From Ampelocalamus luodianensis (Eukaryota; Streptophyta; Magnoliopsida; Poales; Poaceae): 64,000 nt of DNA. A program made the position numbers and the translations under genes. Shown here one piece after another: positions 34,560-45,546 of this stretch. The first letter of the stretch is position 1. The number at the start of each line of letters is the position of its first letter. The notes beneath the pieces were generated by a model that saw only the letters and a program-made list of their open reading frames with translations, had not been told where the DNA came from and did no database searches. The stretch is from the NCBI GenBank assembly GCA_036346255.1, contig CM070633.1:3410001-3474000 (forward strand). Reading direction: 5' to 3'.

Positions 34560-36140
34560 AGCCCCACGGCATAGCGAAGCCCGTATGTTGCCCAAGACCT
34601 TGTAGGAACTCCATCATGTCCGCCGACCTCTGCTGCGGGCTGCCGCTCGGCCGCTCGGCCTCGGTGGCCGACATCCTCTCTTTGCTCGGCCTCCGGCTCG
34701 GCGTTGCCTCATTTCTTGTTCGGCCGGGCCTGCAATATTTTACTCCAATGTTTCAGTAATGCAAAGCTAATAAAGGTGTGTAAAGATCAATGTACGACGA
34801 GTAAAACAGGAATAACCTCGAGTGCGTCGACCGGTCTTTGCTGCGATGCCGTGGGCGTATGGCGGGCTCGCTCGTGCTCCGTGCTCGGATCTGGGAGAGA
34901 GATGGAGTAGAGGTCGTGTCGATGAGGCCGTCGCCAAGCCAGAACCGCCCATGCTTCTTGCCTTGTCCCACCCTCATGACGATCTCTCCATCAAAGTCCC
35001 GGTGCTCGGATCATGGTCTCGCCCATGGACCGACCTTGCCGCCGACGTGTACTCACTGATGCGGGTGTGGACGCTCGGGTTCGTGTACGCCTCGGGCGGG
35101 TCCTCCAGGTTGAAGGAGACGTCGGACGTCGCCTTGCCCTTGTGGGCCATACACCATGCCTGGAAGTCCGAGCAAGGCTGGGCACTATGTGACGCCGACT
35201 GCGAGAAAGACAAAGAAGATAATTAAATCGGCGAATTGAGCGTCACAATAGATAAATGAATTCGTGTACCCATGCTTGTTTGTATGCGGAGAGGTCGCGT
35301 CGCCTTGATGGTGTCTTTGGACCTTGCATCATCAAGCGACGGTCCGGGCATCACTGTGCATCCGAGATACTCCTCCATGAACCACTTGTCCACGATCATC
35401 GCCCAGCAACTCGGGATACGATTGGCACCACCAGGAATCATCTACACGTCATCAAGTATTTGACATATAAGAAGATCAAATTAAACGTACTTAATCTCAA
35501 AACGAATCAATATTAATGTTCTTCATCTACCTCAAGGTCCGCTCCGGTCGCGTCATGTTTCTTGCGTCTTTCTTGGTGACCTTCTCTCCAAGCCGACCGT
35601 GGTAGCTTACGATGGCTGGATCGCACCTCGTGATGCATGTCGGTGATGAGTTTTTACGAGCTTTGGTAGCCACCGTCCGCCCGGCCTCAAATCCTCATCG
35701 CATCGAAATAAGTGCGCATACAAGCGCGATGTATCCATTCATTATTTCAAGAAAAGTCCAATGAATGCGATGTATTGAGCAATGTTGTGCGAGGAGACTT
35801 ACCCAAAACTCGCTTCACCGCGCGCCTTGTTGGGGTACTCGCGTCGGGGCCGGCGGCGTAGTGGTCAAGCGAGTAGGCGGCTCGCCTTCCCGGCGACGTG
35901 ACAATGCAGGGGTAGTGTTGCTCGCACGAAGACCCAGGATGCCATTGGGAGCGTGCGCCACCACCCGACACAACCACCCGGTTCTGCACAAGTGATTAAG
36001 AAAAATTATTAGTTTCTCTTTTTTCAACATATCATATGAAGTAGTGGTGACAACATCTAAAGTTACTTACTTTTGCCCTTGGGCGAATCATGGCGTCGGT
36101 GAGGATGCGGAACTGAGGAGGCTCGCGGGACCTCGCAAGT
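34560..36140 (-). pseudogene. second gene of the CACTA element
   Basis: Minus-strand segments are collinear. 35441-35223 contains WFMEEYLGCTVMPGPS-like sequence. 35213-34974 contains FQAWCMAHKGKATSDVSFNL, then PPEAYTNPSVHTRISEYTS. 34977-34753 contains GQGKKHGRFWLGDGLIDTT. These are typical of the non-transposase protein of maize and sorghum CACTA elements. The end is broken. The GC-rich Arg-rich frames at 36032-36547 may be its 5' exon. Confidence 0.65.
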
Positions 36141-36774
36141 AGACACACGAAGAGGCGGAGGAGGAAGCGGAACCCGTGCCTACCGCCTCGTCGTGCGTCC
36201 CGTCGCCCCCTCCTCCTGCGCCTGTCTGCCGAACCAGCTCCTCGTCCAACTCGTCCACGGGCGCCACCTCCTCCTCCTCCTCGGCACCTCCTCACGCGGC
36301 GTGGGAGGAGATGGCCCCCTCTGCGGCGGCGGTCCTCTTCCTCCTCCTCTGTCCGACCCCTCCGCCTCCTCCGCGGTCGTGGTCTGCAGTAAAGCGAGGA
36401 CACGTTACGACGGTTCCCGCCATCTTTTTCACTCACCGCAATTAAAAAGAATAAGCAAGGCGTAATTAGAAATAGATGCAAAATGAACATAACATAATTA
36501 CAAAAACATAGTAATACATGTATTAGAAATAGATGCAAAATGAACAAAACATAATTACAAAAACACGATATTACATGTATTAGAAATAATCTTCATGATT
36601 GGGATTAGTTTGGATCATAGGTCTCGTCATCACTATCAACATTGTCCAAATCATCAACACTATCCAGAAGGAGGAATGTTGTCTTCATTGTCATTGCCTA
36701 AACGTAATCGCTCAAGCATTTGTAAGTCCTTCACATTTCGCACCTCGTCTCCAGCGTCCTCGTCATCAACCCTT

Positions 36775-39700
36775 TCATTGTCTACTTCCATTCCTATCGC
36801 CGGTTAAGTCTATCTCAAACCTCCCTTGTAGCCCCTCTTCTTGAAAGAACTCTCCATCATATGTGTTTGGGTTGAAGTTGTAATCTTCATCGTTTGGGAC
36901 GGAGTAGTTTACTGTGTGGCGATACCTTGTGCACAATAGCCCAACCCTTAAGATGCTCTTTGTCTTGCACAGCGTATGGCGTATAATAAACACAGACGGC
37001 TGTTGAGCCACAATGTAGACATCTTTTCTGGATAGGCGGAATCTGCCGAATCTCGACTAGCCCAAGATTAGGGGTTCGTCTCGTTACTCGAGGATCAAAC
37101 CGACATTTGAATATGACAGATTAAGAGGTTTGGAACCATAGAATGGAAGTTCGTAGATTTCTTCAATTCTTCCATAATAGTCGAGGCCATCGGTCTGGGC
37201 GTAAAAACTCCATTGTTTGTGGTTTTTCGATTGGGCCGACTGTTCAGTAACTTCGTGTGAAAGCGATATCCATTCACGTCATAACTTGTAAATGACTTGA
37301 CCCTAACGACACGTACCGTTTGCCTTTGTCTCAACTCGTCACTTATAGGACGATCGGTTTGGGCGCAAGCTCAAGCGGGATAGATCGTTATATTATTCGA
37401 GCGTCGATCAACTTGGAATGTCGAACTAAGTATGAGCTAAATTGGGCGGTACCTTCTGCTTGAACCAAGAAATGAAATCGGGGCTCCTGGTCCCGCACTC
37501 GTGAAAGAAGGGTATCGGTTTCTGCGGGTAGGATCCCTTGATTCATGCCGGGATTGTGAAGAAATTCCTGTACCAACGAGAAACAAGGGGTTGGACGAAG
37601 AAACAAGGAGTGACGGCGTATTGAAACAAGTTCGTTGAGAACTTACGCAATGAGCAGTGCACCTCGACAAGGTTGGTCAACACATATAGCATGATCTGCG
37701 CCACTCTTCATTTTCAATTGCTTAGTAGTCGATGCACTTGCGCTTAGAAGTTGCCCTTGGAAAAGGTGAGGTTCGATTCATTTTCGCCAACATTGTAACG
37801 AGGGGTGGATTATGAGCGCTAGGAAGGTTCTCGTGTAGTATTTCTGTGAAGTTTGACACCTCCTCCGGAATGTATGCCTCGCAATGGAAGCCTCAATTTT
37901 GGCTTTATTTCTACATTTTTGCGAAGAGTCTTGAGACATCTCTCGATTGGATAGCACCAACGGGCTGCACGGGCCCCATACGTGCCTCATACGGGATGTG
38001 CACAATCAAATCTTTGCATCGCCAAGAAAAAGCGGGTGGAAAGATCTTCTCCAACTTACGAGCAACACGGGTGCCACTTTTTCTAAGTCATCAATGACGG
38101 TCAGAGATAGCTCCTTGGCACAAAGTGGCGGAAGAAATAGCTCAACTCTGCCAAAGACTTGCGGACATGCTCGAGGACATAGCCTCGAACCATCGCCGGT
38201 AGAAGCCGCTCAATCCATATATGGTAGTCATGACTCTTCATCCCGTTGATTCGCGAGTGCCTAAGTTCACTCCCTCTTGATTCGCTGCATACCCATCGAG
38301 GAACATTAGCGTCGGATCCATTCAAGTACTTCCTCCTTTGGTCCTTTTTCAAGACGAAATCGGCCTTAGGCCTTCTCCATGTCTTGCCGCGACTAGGAGG
38401 TGCATCTCTTGATTTGGTCTATCGCATAACGTTGCGAGTCCACTCTAGCCTTAGGGTTGTCCTTAGACTTTCGGTGTCCATGAGTGTTGCCCAAAGTGCC
38501 TCGGCGACATTCTTTTCGGTGTGCATTACATCAATGTTATGTGGCGAAGAAGGTCATCGAAATAGGAGCCTCGTCAAGCCCGACTTATGAGTCCACATAT
38601 GTTGCTCACCATATCCCACAAAACCACCTTCTTGATTGGGCACGAGCATCTATGTGAGCATGAACCTCGGCACCGATCATAATCCGCGATCTGAGTGCGT
38701 CACTCGATACCTTTCGTAAAGTTCTTGATGTCTTATGCGAATGGATGGTCAAGAGGAGGAATTGGCGATGTCGTCGAGCGATGAGTACTTGCCACCCTTG
38801 TGCAACCAATGGAACCTCACACCTTCCTTGCATCTCGGGCATGGGAACTTCCGTGAACACACCAGCGAGAATAACCCATACGCAGGAAGTCATGCAGAGT
38901 AGTGGTACCAAGCGTGCATTTTGAAGCTTGTCTTTGTAGCTCGGTCGTATGTCCATACCCCTTCGTCCCAAGCACGGACCAATTCATCAAACACGGGCTC
39001 CATGAACACACCCATATTACTCCCGGGTGTCGGGAATTATCAACGACAAGAATCGTTATGTCGTTGAAAGGAGATCTTGGGGAGATTGAGGGGATAACGA
39101 ACACGGGCCAACATGTGTATGGGGCAGCCATCATCCATAAGGATTGAACCCATCATTGCGGGCGACACGTACATTCGAGCCTCATCCGCTTTCTCACGAT
39201 GTTGGTCATCAAAGCGGGTCCATGCTTCACCATCGGATGGATGTACCATCTTGTCGAGGATTGTACCGTTTGCCATTTTTGTGCCATATCATCATTTCGC
39301 GGATTCCTCGGTCATGTATAGCCGTTGGATCCTCGGTAGGAGCGGAAGGTACCATAGGATTTTCACGGGGATCGTAGCTGCCTCTTACGCCATCACGAGT
39401 CTACCTCCAGTGCGTGGAGGATTTACACCAGACGATACTTTGCATCCTTGTGTTCTTTCCTAAATAGGGCGCACCCTTGAACAAGCATGTATCTCGCTCA
39501 TACGGCATCTTAAGTGCACGAAGGAGTTTACGTGACTCGTACATGCTCTTTGGCGAATGTGGCCCTCGGAGCGGGGGTGCCAATCACGGTCAACATCTTA
39601 TCGAAGCCTTCTCGACTCGAGTTTAACTCGGACTTCAACCCCATTAAGCGTCCAATGGCATCCACTTGAGACACCGTTGACCGATCGTGAAGGGGTTTAC

Positions 39701-40016
39701 GTGCGAGTCCATCATGTCGTAGAATGCACGTGCGGTGCCTCCATCTCCTCCTTCTCCGTCCCTCATCAAAGCGTCCTTGGTGAAAGTCATCTAACATATG
39801 CGCTACCCCAGCATCGGCATCATAAGCCTCGACGCGTGGTCTCACCACCTCCTCTCTCATACGATGGGCTTCACCATGGTGGACCCACAGTGTAGTCGTA
39901 AATCCATTCTTCAAAAGATGTTTACCCATGTCCACCTTGTTTACCCTTCTCCTGTTTCCACATTTCTTTGCGGGGACACAAACTAGACAATGTCCTTTTG
40001 ACCTTGCCAAATGCAT
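36775..40016 (-). pseudogene. TNP2-like CACTA transposase, decayed
   Basis: In order on the minus strand: part of the transposase-associated domain (HLLKNGFTTTLWVHHGEA, 40016-39800); TNP2 core pieces (SELNSSREGFDKMLTVIGT, then YESRKLLRALKMPYE, 39640-39450; MVHPSDGEAWTRFDDQHREK, 39276-39170; YTCWPVFVIP, near 39115); then DUF4216 (FTSYDVNGYRFHTK near 37270, and a tail down to 36775). Frameshifts separate nearly every piece. It is a different subfamily from the element at 1349 but has the same gene order. Confidence 0.85.
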
Positions 40017-40485
40017 GGTTCAAGAAAGCATCGGTCTTGTTCATCCATTACGTGGTGTAATCACTTTGACTTCTCGGCCGTGTACATCCAATGACGGTCA
40101 TCCATCCTCTAACATATGTATCGAGTAATGTAACCATCAATTGCATCGTGATCTCGACCATGATACGAAAAGAGGGTTATACCTAGGGTGGCGGTGGAGT
40201 CGGGCTAGCGGGGTCGTGGCGGGTCGGTGCGTTGATGCGGCGGCTTATGCGGGGGAGACGCAGACGCGGCGCGGGAACTCCGACTTCGGCTCGACGGGCT
40301 CTTCTCTCGCAAAATGGAACAAAATATCGTCATTTAAAAAAATGCGAGAACCTCCACTGCGGTGAGGTTTCCAAAACTGCAAAAACAACGCACGATGGCC
40401 GACAACCACATATACAACCACAACCACAACTACAGTAATCGGCATTAATTATCCATCGATTATTCTTGCACATATAATGACTAGC

Positions 40486-40504
40486 CTACACACACACACA
40501 CACA
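40486..40504. repeat. (AC)n microsatellite
   Basis: Nine or so AC dinucleotides inside the second CACTA element. Confidence 0.9.
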
Positions 40505-40969
40505 AATATATATGAATTATTATGGACGGAAATTCAGAAAAATAATAATTGGATCTAAAAAGATTAGAAAACCAGTTCATATCACAAGTCCTTTCAAAGT
40601 TTATACTTCCTTTGATCGATGTTGCGTGCATCCTGCATGACGTGGACCTTTGATGGCATTGTCTTTGTCTCAATCTCGTTTTCAATGCACAATAAACTTA
40701 TGCCAATTAGGAGAAGCAATTACTTGAAGGCAACCTTTATCAATATTTATACGGTATCGTGCACAAATGCAAGTGCATATGAATGCATACTTTAGTATCC
40801 ATACACAGAAAGCAGACAAGAATAAAATACACGACATATATAGTTTTATGTGGAGCAATATATAACGTTAGTGTGCATACAACATGCTAAATTGCTACGC
40901 ATGATTGATATATATATTAAGCCAAGTCATCAAATTGGAAACGACTACAACACCTATCTCTCTTCCTCG

Positions 40970-41780
40970 GCAGCAGTGCGCGGGAAGGCGGCGAAAGCAG
41001 CGAGCGGCGCGCGGCGGAGCGGCGGCGTGGCGTGGGCGGCGGGGAAGCGGCGGCGCGCGCGGCGAGGGCTCTTTTATCCTATTCGTCGACCTATTATGTT
41101 TTGATAATGTCATTGATTGTTGTCACTCGCCCACTATGTTGCGAACTCGCAACAACTCTTGATCATGTCTTATCACGAGAATCAAACTTAAGTTAATTAG
41201 CTGATTAAGTAACGCGAAGAAATTAATCTATCGACGACAGTAGGTCATTCTTTCTAAAAGATTTCAAATGTCTTAGCTTGCAATACACATAACAAATTTG
41301 ATCCTTCTTGGACCAAAGATATGGCACCAAATTATTATCTGTTGTGTCTTCACTACATATTCTAAAAACAAATTGTCCCTTAGATTGTGCCAAACCAACA
41401 TAAGGCCATTTTGTCACCCTCAACCCTCAAATTAAAACCCATCGGTTTGTTCAAAAATAATAATTAAGATGGCATAAGTCATACGTCACGTATCAGTGTG
41501 AGCGGCAGGGCGGTGGCGGCGCGGCGGCGGGGCGGCAGCGGCAGCAGCGGCAGCGTGGGCGGCGCGGCGCGCGGCGGCGGCAGCGGGGCGCGCGGCGCGC
41601 AGCGGCGGCGCGGCGCGGCGGCGGCGGCGGCGCGATGGGCGGCGGCGGGCGGCGTGCGTGGCCGCGGCGCGCGGCGCGGCGGCGGCGGGCGCGGCGCGCG
41701 GGAAGGCGGGCGCGGAAGCGCGTGGCATGGCGGGTGTGTGCGTCGCGTGCGTGTGTGCGGGGGTGTGCGTGTGTGCGTGG
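40970..41780. repeat. GC-rich low-complexity blocks
   Basis: Two blocks (40970-41075 and 41498-41780) consist largely of GCGGCGGCGC-type trinucleotide variants, followed by a TG-rich run (41730-41785). All six frames are open across the second block, giving Arg/Ala/Gly-rich frames on both strands, which is a compositional effect and not evidence of a gene. Confidence 0.85.
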
Positions 41781-42012
41781 CGACAAATAATAACAAGTGT
41801 CGAAGGTTTGCCGAGTGCCGCGATCGGCACTCGGCAAACATTTTTATATTATTTTCTTAATTTCTTTCTGAGTGCAGAGATCGCACTCGGCAAAGTGATT
41901 TTTTAAAAAACTTTTTTAAAATTTTTTTGCCTCAAATTTTTACAAACTTTGCCAAGTGTCGTCTGCGTGGCACTCGGCAAAGACCCCACAGCCTAGAGTC
42001 TGGTGCTTACGA

Positions 42013-42918
42013 CACTCGGCAAAGAATTGTTTATTTTGGCCTCCAAATTTTTGCAGCCTACTACTGATGTCAGTACTCTATGTTATGATTTGGTACATTT
42101 TTTGTGGATTTTTGTTATACTTAGTTAATTTATTTCATTTACTATAATTATTTCGGAAAATACAAATTTGAGCTGACGTGCATCGAATAATGAAATTTAA
42201 TGATTCAAAAATGATAGTCATGTTATTGAGTGTAGTGTGGTAGTATCGAGAACGGACCGAAATTTCGGACATCTTGTTGTGAAACATGGCCAGTGAACTT
42301 GCGGGCGAAGTGTTTTAAATTCTATAAAAGCAAACAAAGTCCGAAAATTATGAAACTTGTGGAGATGTCATGATATCATATGTGGAGGGCTGTGATAAAA
42401 TTTTGAGAAGGTTTAGTGCATGTTGTCACGTCGATGCTTTCAAACCGGGACATCTCCACATGTGATACTTATATCCCGGTGGAGATGTCCGGTTTGAAAG
42501 CATCAGACGTGACAACGTGCACTAAACCTTCTCAAAATTTTATCACGACCTCCACATATGATATCATGACATCTCCACAAGTTTCATAATTTTCGGACTT
42601 TGTTTGCTTTTATAGAATTTAAAACACTTGCGCAAGTTCACTATCATGTTTCGTCAACAAATGTCGAAATTTCGGTCCGTTCTCGATACAAATTTCACAC
42701 TACACTCAATAACATGACTATCATTTTGAATCATTAAATTCCATTATTCGATGCGCGCAGCTCAAATTTGCATTTTTCAAATAATTATAGTAAATGAAAT
42801 AAATTAACTAAGTATAAAAAAAGCCACAAAAATGTACCAAATCATAACATAGAGTACGATATTGTAGAGGCTGCAAAAAATTTGAAGGCAAAATAAATAA
42901 AAAATTCTTTGCCGAGTG
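42013..42918. repeat. long inverted repeat, arms of about 440 bp, loop of about 19 bp
   Basis: The left arm (42013-42459) is the reverse complement of the right arm (42479-42918), with only scattered mismatches and small gaps. The loop is about 42460-42478. The outer ends are subterminal repeat units (CACTCGGCAAAGAATT / AATTCTTTGCCGAGTG), so the palindrome includes CACTA-specific sequence. A transcript across it would fold into a long hairpin. Confidence 0.95.
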
Positions 42919-43237
42919 CGGGGCACGACACTTAAAAGGTCTTTTAAGTGCCACGCGGCTTACACTCGGCAAAGATTTATTTTGCCAAGTGCCAAGCGCG
43001 GCGCTCGGCAAAATTTGGCGTCGGCGGCAGCGGTTACCTCAGGCCGCCTTTGCCGAGGTTGAATGTACCGAGTGTTAAGATTTGCCGAGTGCATGGCACT
43101 CGGCAAAGAGGGATTTGCCGAGTGTTGTTCTTTGCCGAGTGTCGCACTCGGCAAAATATCTCTTTACCGAGTGCCCGATATTTGGCACTCGACAAAGATT
43201 TTTGCACTCGGCAAAGGGGCTGTGTCCGGTAGTGTGG

Positions 43238-44507
43238 GTGATAGTTGAGTGTGTGCATTATTGTGTGTGAAGATATTATAAAGCTGTAACACAACCGTAC
43301 ACATGCCCCACGTGCTTAGTGGACGATTCATAGTATTGTTACTGTGCTCGTTTGCTGAAAAAGACTTTGTGGAGAAAAAAGGGGCAGGAACCTAATTAAG
43401 CAATTGATAAGACAAGCAAATGGAGTAACAAATAGATTCCAAATAAAAAAATGGAGTAACTAATAGCAGCAGCTTCCGGATGGCAGATAGGCAACGTAGC
43501 TAGACTCCAACTGAACTGCTAATAATGCTACTGTGCTTAGCAAAATTCACTTTTAGCTACGCCGTGTAGCAAATTCAACGTTTCCTATTGTTAGTCCTGA
43601 CCATGACATGTTTCTACTTAACACTTACAGCGATGGCTGTCTGTATTCTGCTTTGGTTTCTTCCTTCCACTTTCTTTCTACGCACATCATATCACTGGCA
43701 AAGATCTGGCTAATATGCACATGGGCAGCTACCCCGAGTAGACCAATTCATCTTTCTCTCCCATGCGACTTGAATTGCAACCTTTTGTGGGCGATTCGGA
43801 CGTATGCCAACGAGCTCGCTCTGAATTCCTGGGATAACAATGAGGCTGCATTTCAGCGGTTTTCATATTAATTATTACTCCATATTTTTTTGCAGGTTTT
43901 TGTAATCATGGTAGTTCAAAAAGATTAAAACTCGTTCCTATTTCTATCTTTTTAATGGCAAGATGCGTAGTTCTCCTGTGTATTATATATATATATATAT
44001 TTAAAAGTTGGCAGTTTAACATCTGTACAGTATAAGTTAAGGCTGAGACGGTCGACAAAATTATAAAATTATAGTAATTGAAAGTACTGGTGATAATTTG
44101 ATAGCCAAGTAGTGCAAGTCAATTTGCAAATGCTCAAAATTACAACAGGTAACCATAAATTATTTTCCCTCACTCTGAATTCTACAGTATGATGAAGAGA
44201 AAAGTTAAAGCAGAAACAAACAGATTTTGATTTGGTGGAACGCAGATTCCATGTCGGCCGAGCAAAACCGACGGGGGAAACAATCATCAAGCAAAAAACG
44301 AAGCAATCCGGTCCGGCCGTGTATCGCAGCAAGGCAGAAACGGTGAGTAAACATGCGAGGCTAGAAGCAGGCAGGCAGACAGCCCACCAATTATTGGTGG
44401 GGCCCCCTAATTAGGGGCGTAAATTGGTAATTTAACTGCCCCCCTAGTTAGGCAGGCGGTGGGAGGTTTCCGAGCGGAATATCTCTGCGGATCCGGTGTG
44501 CGGCGCG
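43238..44507 (+). promoter_or_regulatory. upstream region of the CIPK gene
   Basis: About 1.27 kb lies between the CACTA element and the CIPK TATA box. A short AT run is at 43985-44000. A palindromic G/C block (TTGGTGGGGCCCCCTAATTAG) is near 44393-44413. No transposon ends were identified in it, so it is probably the native promoter. Confidence 0.55.
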
Positions 44508-44516
44508 TATAAAAAG
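44508..44516 (+). promoter_or_regulatory. TATA box of the CIPK gene
   Basis: TATAAAAAG in a GC-rich context, about 30 bp before the likely transcription start near 44540 and about 1.04 kb before the coding start (because of the leader intron). Confidence 0.75.
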
Positions 44517-44539
44517 GAGCCGCCTCTATAGCTTCGCCA

Positions 44540-45546
44540 TTTGCTGAACAATATCAGATTTTGCTACGCCCACCGCCGAAGGCGAAGCCAATTCCATTCA
44601 GGCGTCTCCTCTCCTCTCCCCGCCGTCCTCCTCGTCCTCTTCACTCCTGCTTGCGCCGTTCTTGAATTCTTGGGATTCTTGAAGGAAGCAATCTAGCTCC
44701 ACTGCTGCGGTCTTCTTCGCGTCCCCAGCCGCCGGGATCTGGTACTAACTCCTCCTTGTTCTTTTGTCTTGTAATTTGTATGGTGTCTATGATGTTCTTG
44801 ATTCGTATGTATATGCAAAATTTGATCTCCAGGGGCTAGTAGATTTAACTGTTCAGTTTGATTGTGGAAGAAAGATTTAGTCTTTCTTTTGTTTGTTCAT
44901 GTCACTTGCTCCGTTTAGCTCCTTGGTTAGATGAGTGTTTCATGGTACTGTCTACTGTTTGGGGGTGAAAAGGTTAGATTACGCAGGACTAGGATCTGTT
45001 GGTAGTGTATGCGTGGGAAAATTCTGATCAACTAGCTGTGGTAGAAACTTGGACGATTCCATCTGTTTACAGAATTTGAGTAAGGTTCTTCGTGATACGG
45101 TTAAGGGACAAAAGTTTGACAGTTTTGATTGGAAAGCATAGAAAACTTTTTACTATTTCTTTTGCTTAAAACTTCTGGTTTTTGTTGGATTTCTTTTGAC
45201 TCAAAATAATTCTATGACTAACCTTATATGTCTTGTCTTTTTGCAGTATTGGGCTTTCAATAAGAAGGAAACACCTTAGGGAATGCAGAAAGATGTGCTT
45301 GCAAGCTAGAGAGCTACCTTGTGAGGGAATTGGCAGGGTAGCCAGCCATATTTTTGCTTTGATAGCTCTTGATGACATTGGGGCACAACAGTATACACAA
45401 CTCTTGCTCCATGTGCTTTCGCACAATGGGGTTCGACGTGGCAGCTCAGCCATCATCCTAGATTACCATCTCGGCGGAGACGGCTGAAGTCATCTAACAT
45501 TTGCAACCTCCTTGTTACCCCACTTAAGGTTCCGTATACATCCGGC
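44540..45546 (+). promoter_or_regulatory. 5' leader of the CIPK mRNA with one intron
   Basis: The first leader exon (about 44540-44741) is rich in CT, typical of plant leaders. It ends at a donor GATCTG|GTACTA. The intron 44742-45246 is T-rich and ends TTTTTGCAG. The second leader exon continues to the start codon at 45547 and contains upstream ATGs. Introns in the leader are common in the intronless-CDS clade of CIPK genes and often raise expression. Confidence 0.75.
45293..45487 (+). CDS. 64-codon upstream ORF in the CIPK leader
   Basis: In the spliced leader an ATG at 45293 opens 64 codons (MCLQARELPCEGIGRVASHI...), ending TGA at 45485-45487, 59 bases before the kinase start. A second, 8-codon upstream ORF (45283-45309) overlaps its start in another frame. 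Neither is in frame with the kinase. A leader ORF this long is expected to reduce translation of the main ORF. Whether the peptide is conserved cannot be told from this window. Confidence 0.4.
   Translation: MCLQARELPCEGIGRVASHIFALIALDDIGAQQYTQLLLHVLSHNGVRRGSSAIILDYHLGGDG

Larger units (their letters stand above)
33491..43234 (-). mobile_element. CACTA (En/Spm) DNA transposon, 9.74 kb
   Basis: The left end CACTACCGGACTCAGGC and the reversed right end CACTACCGGACACAGCC are flanked by TGG (33488-33490 and 43235-43237). Subterminal regions are packed with direct and inverted TTTGCCGAGTGCC / GGCACTCGGCAAAG units (33505-33990; 41800-42020; 42905-43220), a repeat type abundant in panicoid grasses. 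It holds a decayed TNP2 gene and a second gene, both on the minus strand, plus a large inverted repeat near the right end. The element ends about 1.3 kb upstream of the CIPK promoter. Confidence 0.95.

Noticed and set aside
36032..36547. 171-codon minus-strand frame with hydrophobic ends
   Set aside because: The middle is Arg/Gly low complexity. At best it is part of the second CACTA gene, so not called as a separate membrane protein.
41479..41860. Open frames of over 110 codons on both strands
   Set aside because: They lie in a GCG trinucleotide low-complexity block where all frames are open; the proteins are Arg/Ala/Gly runs.
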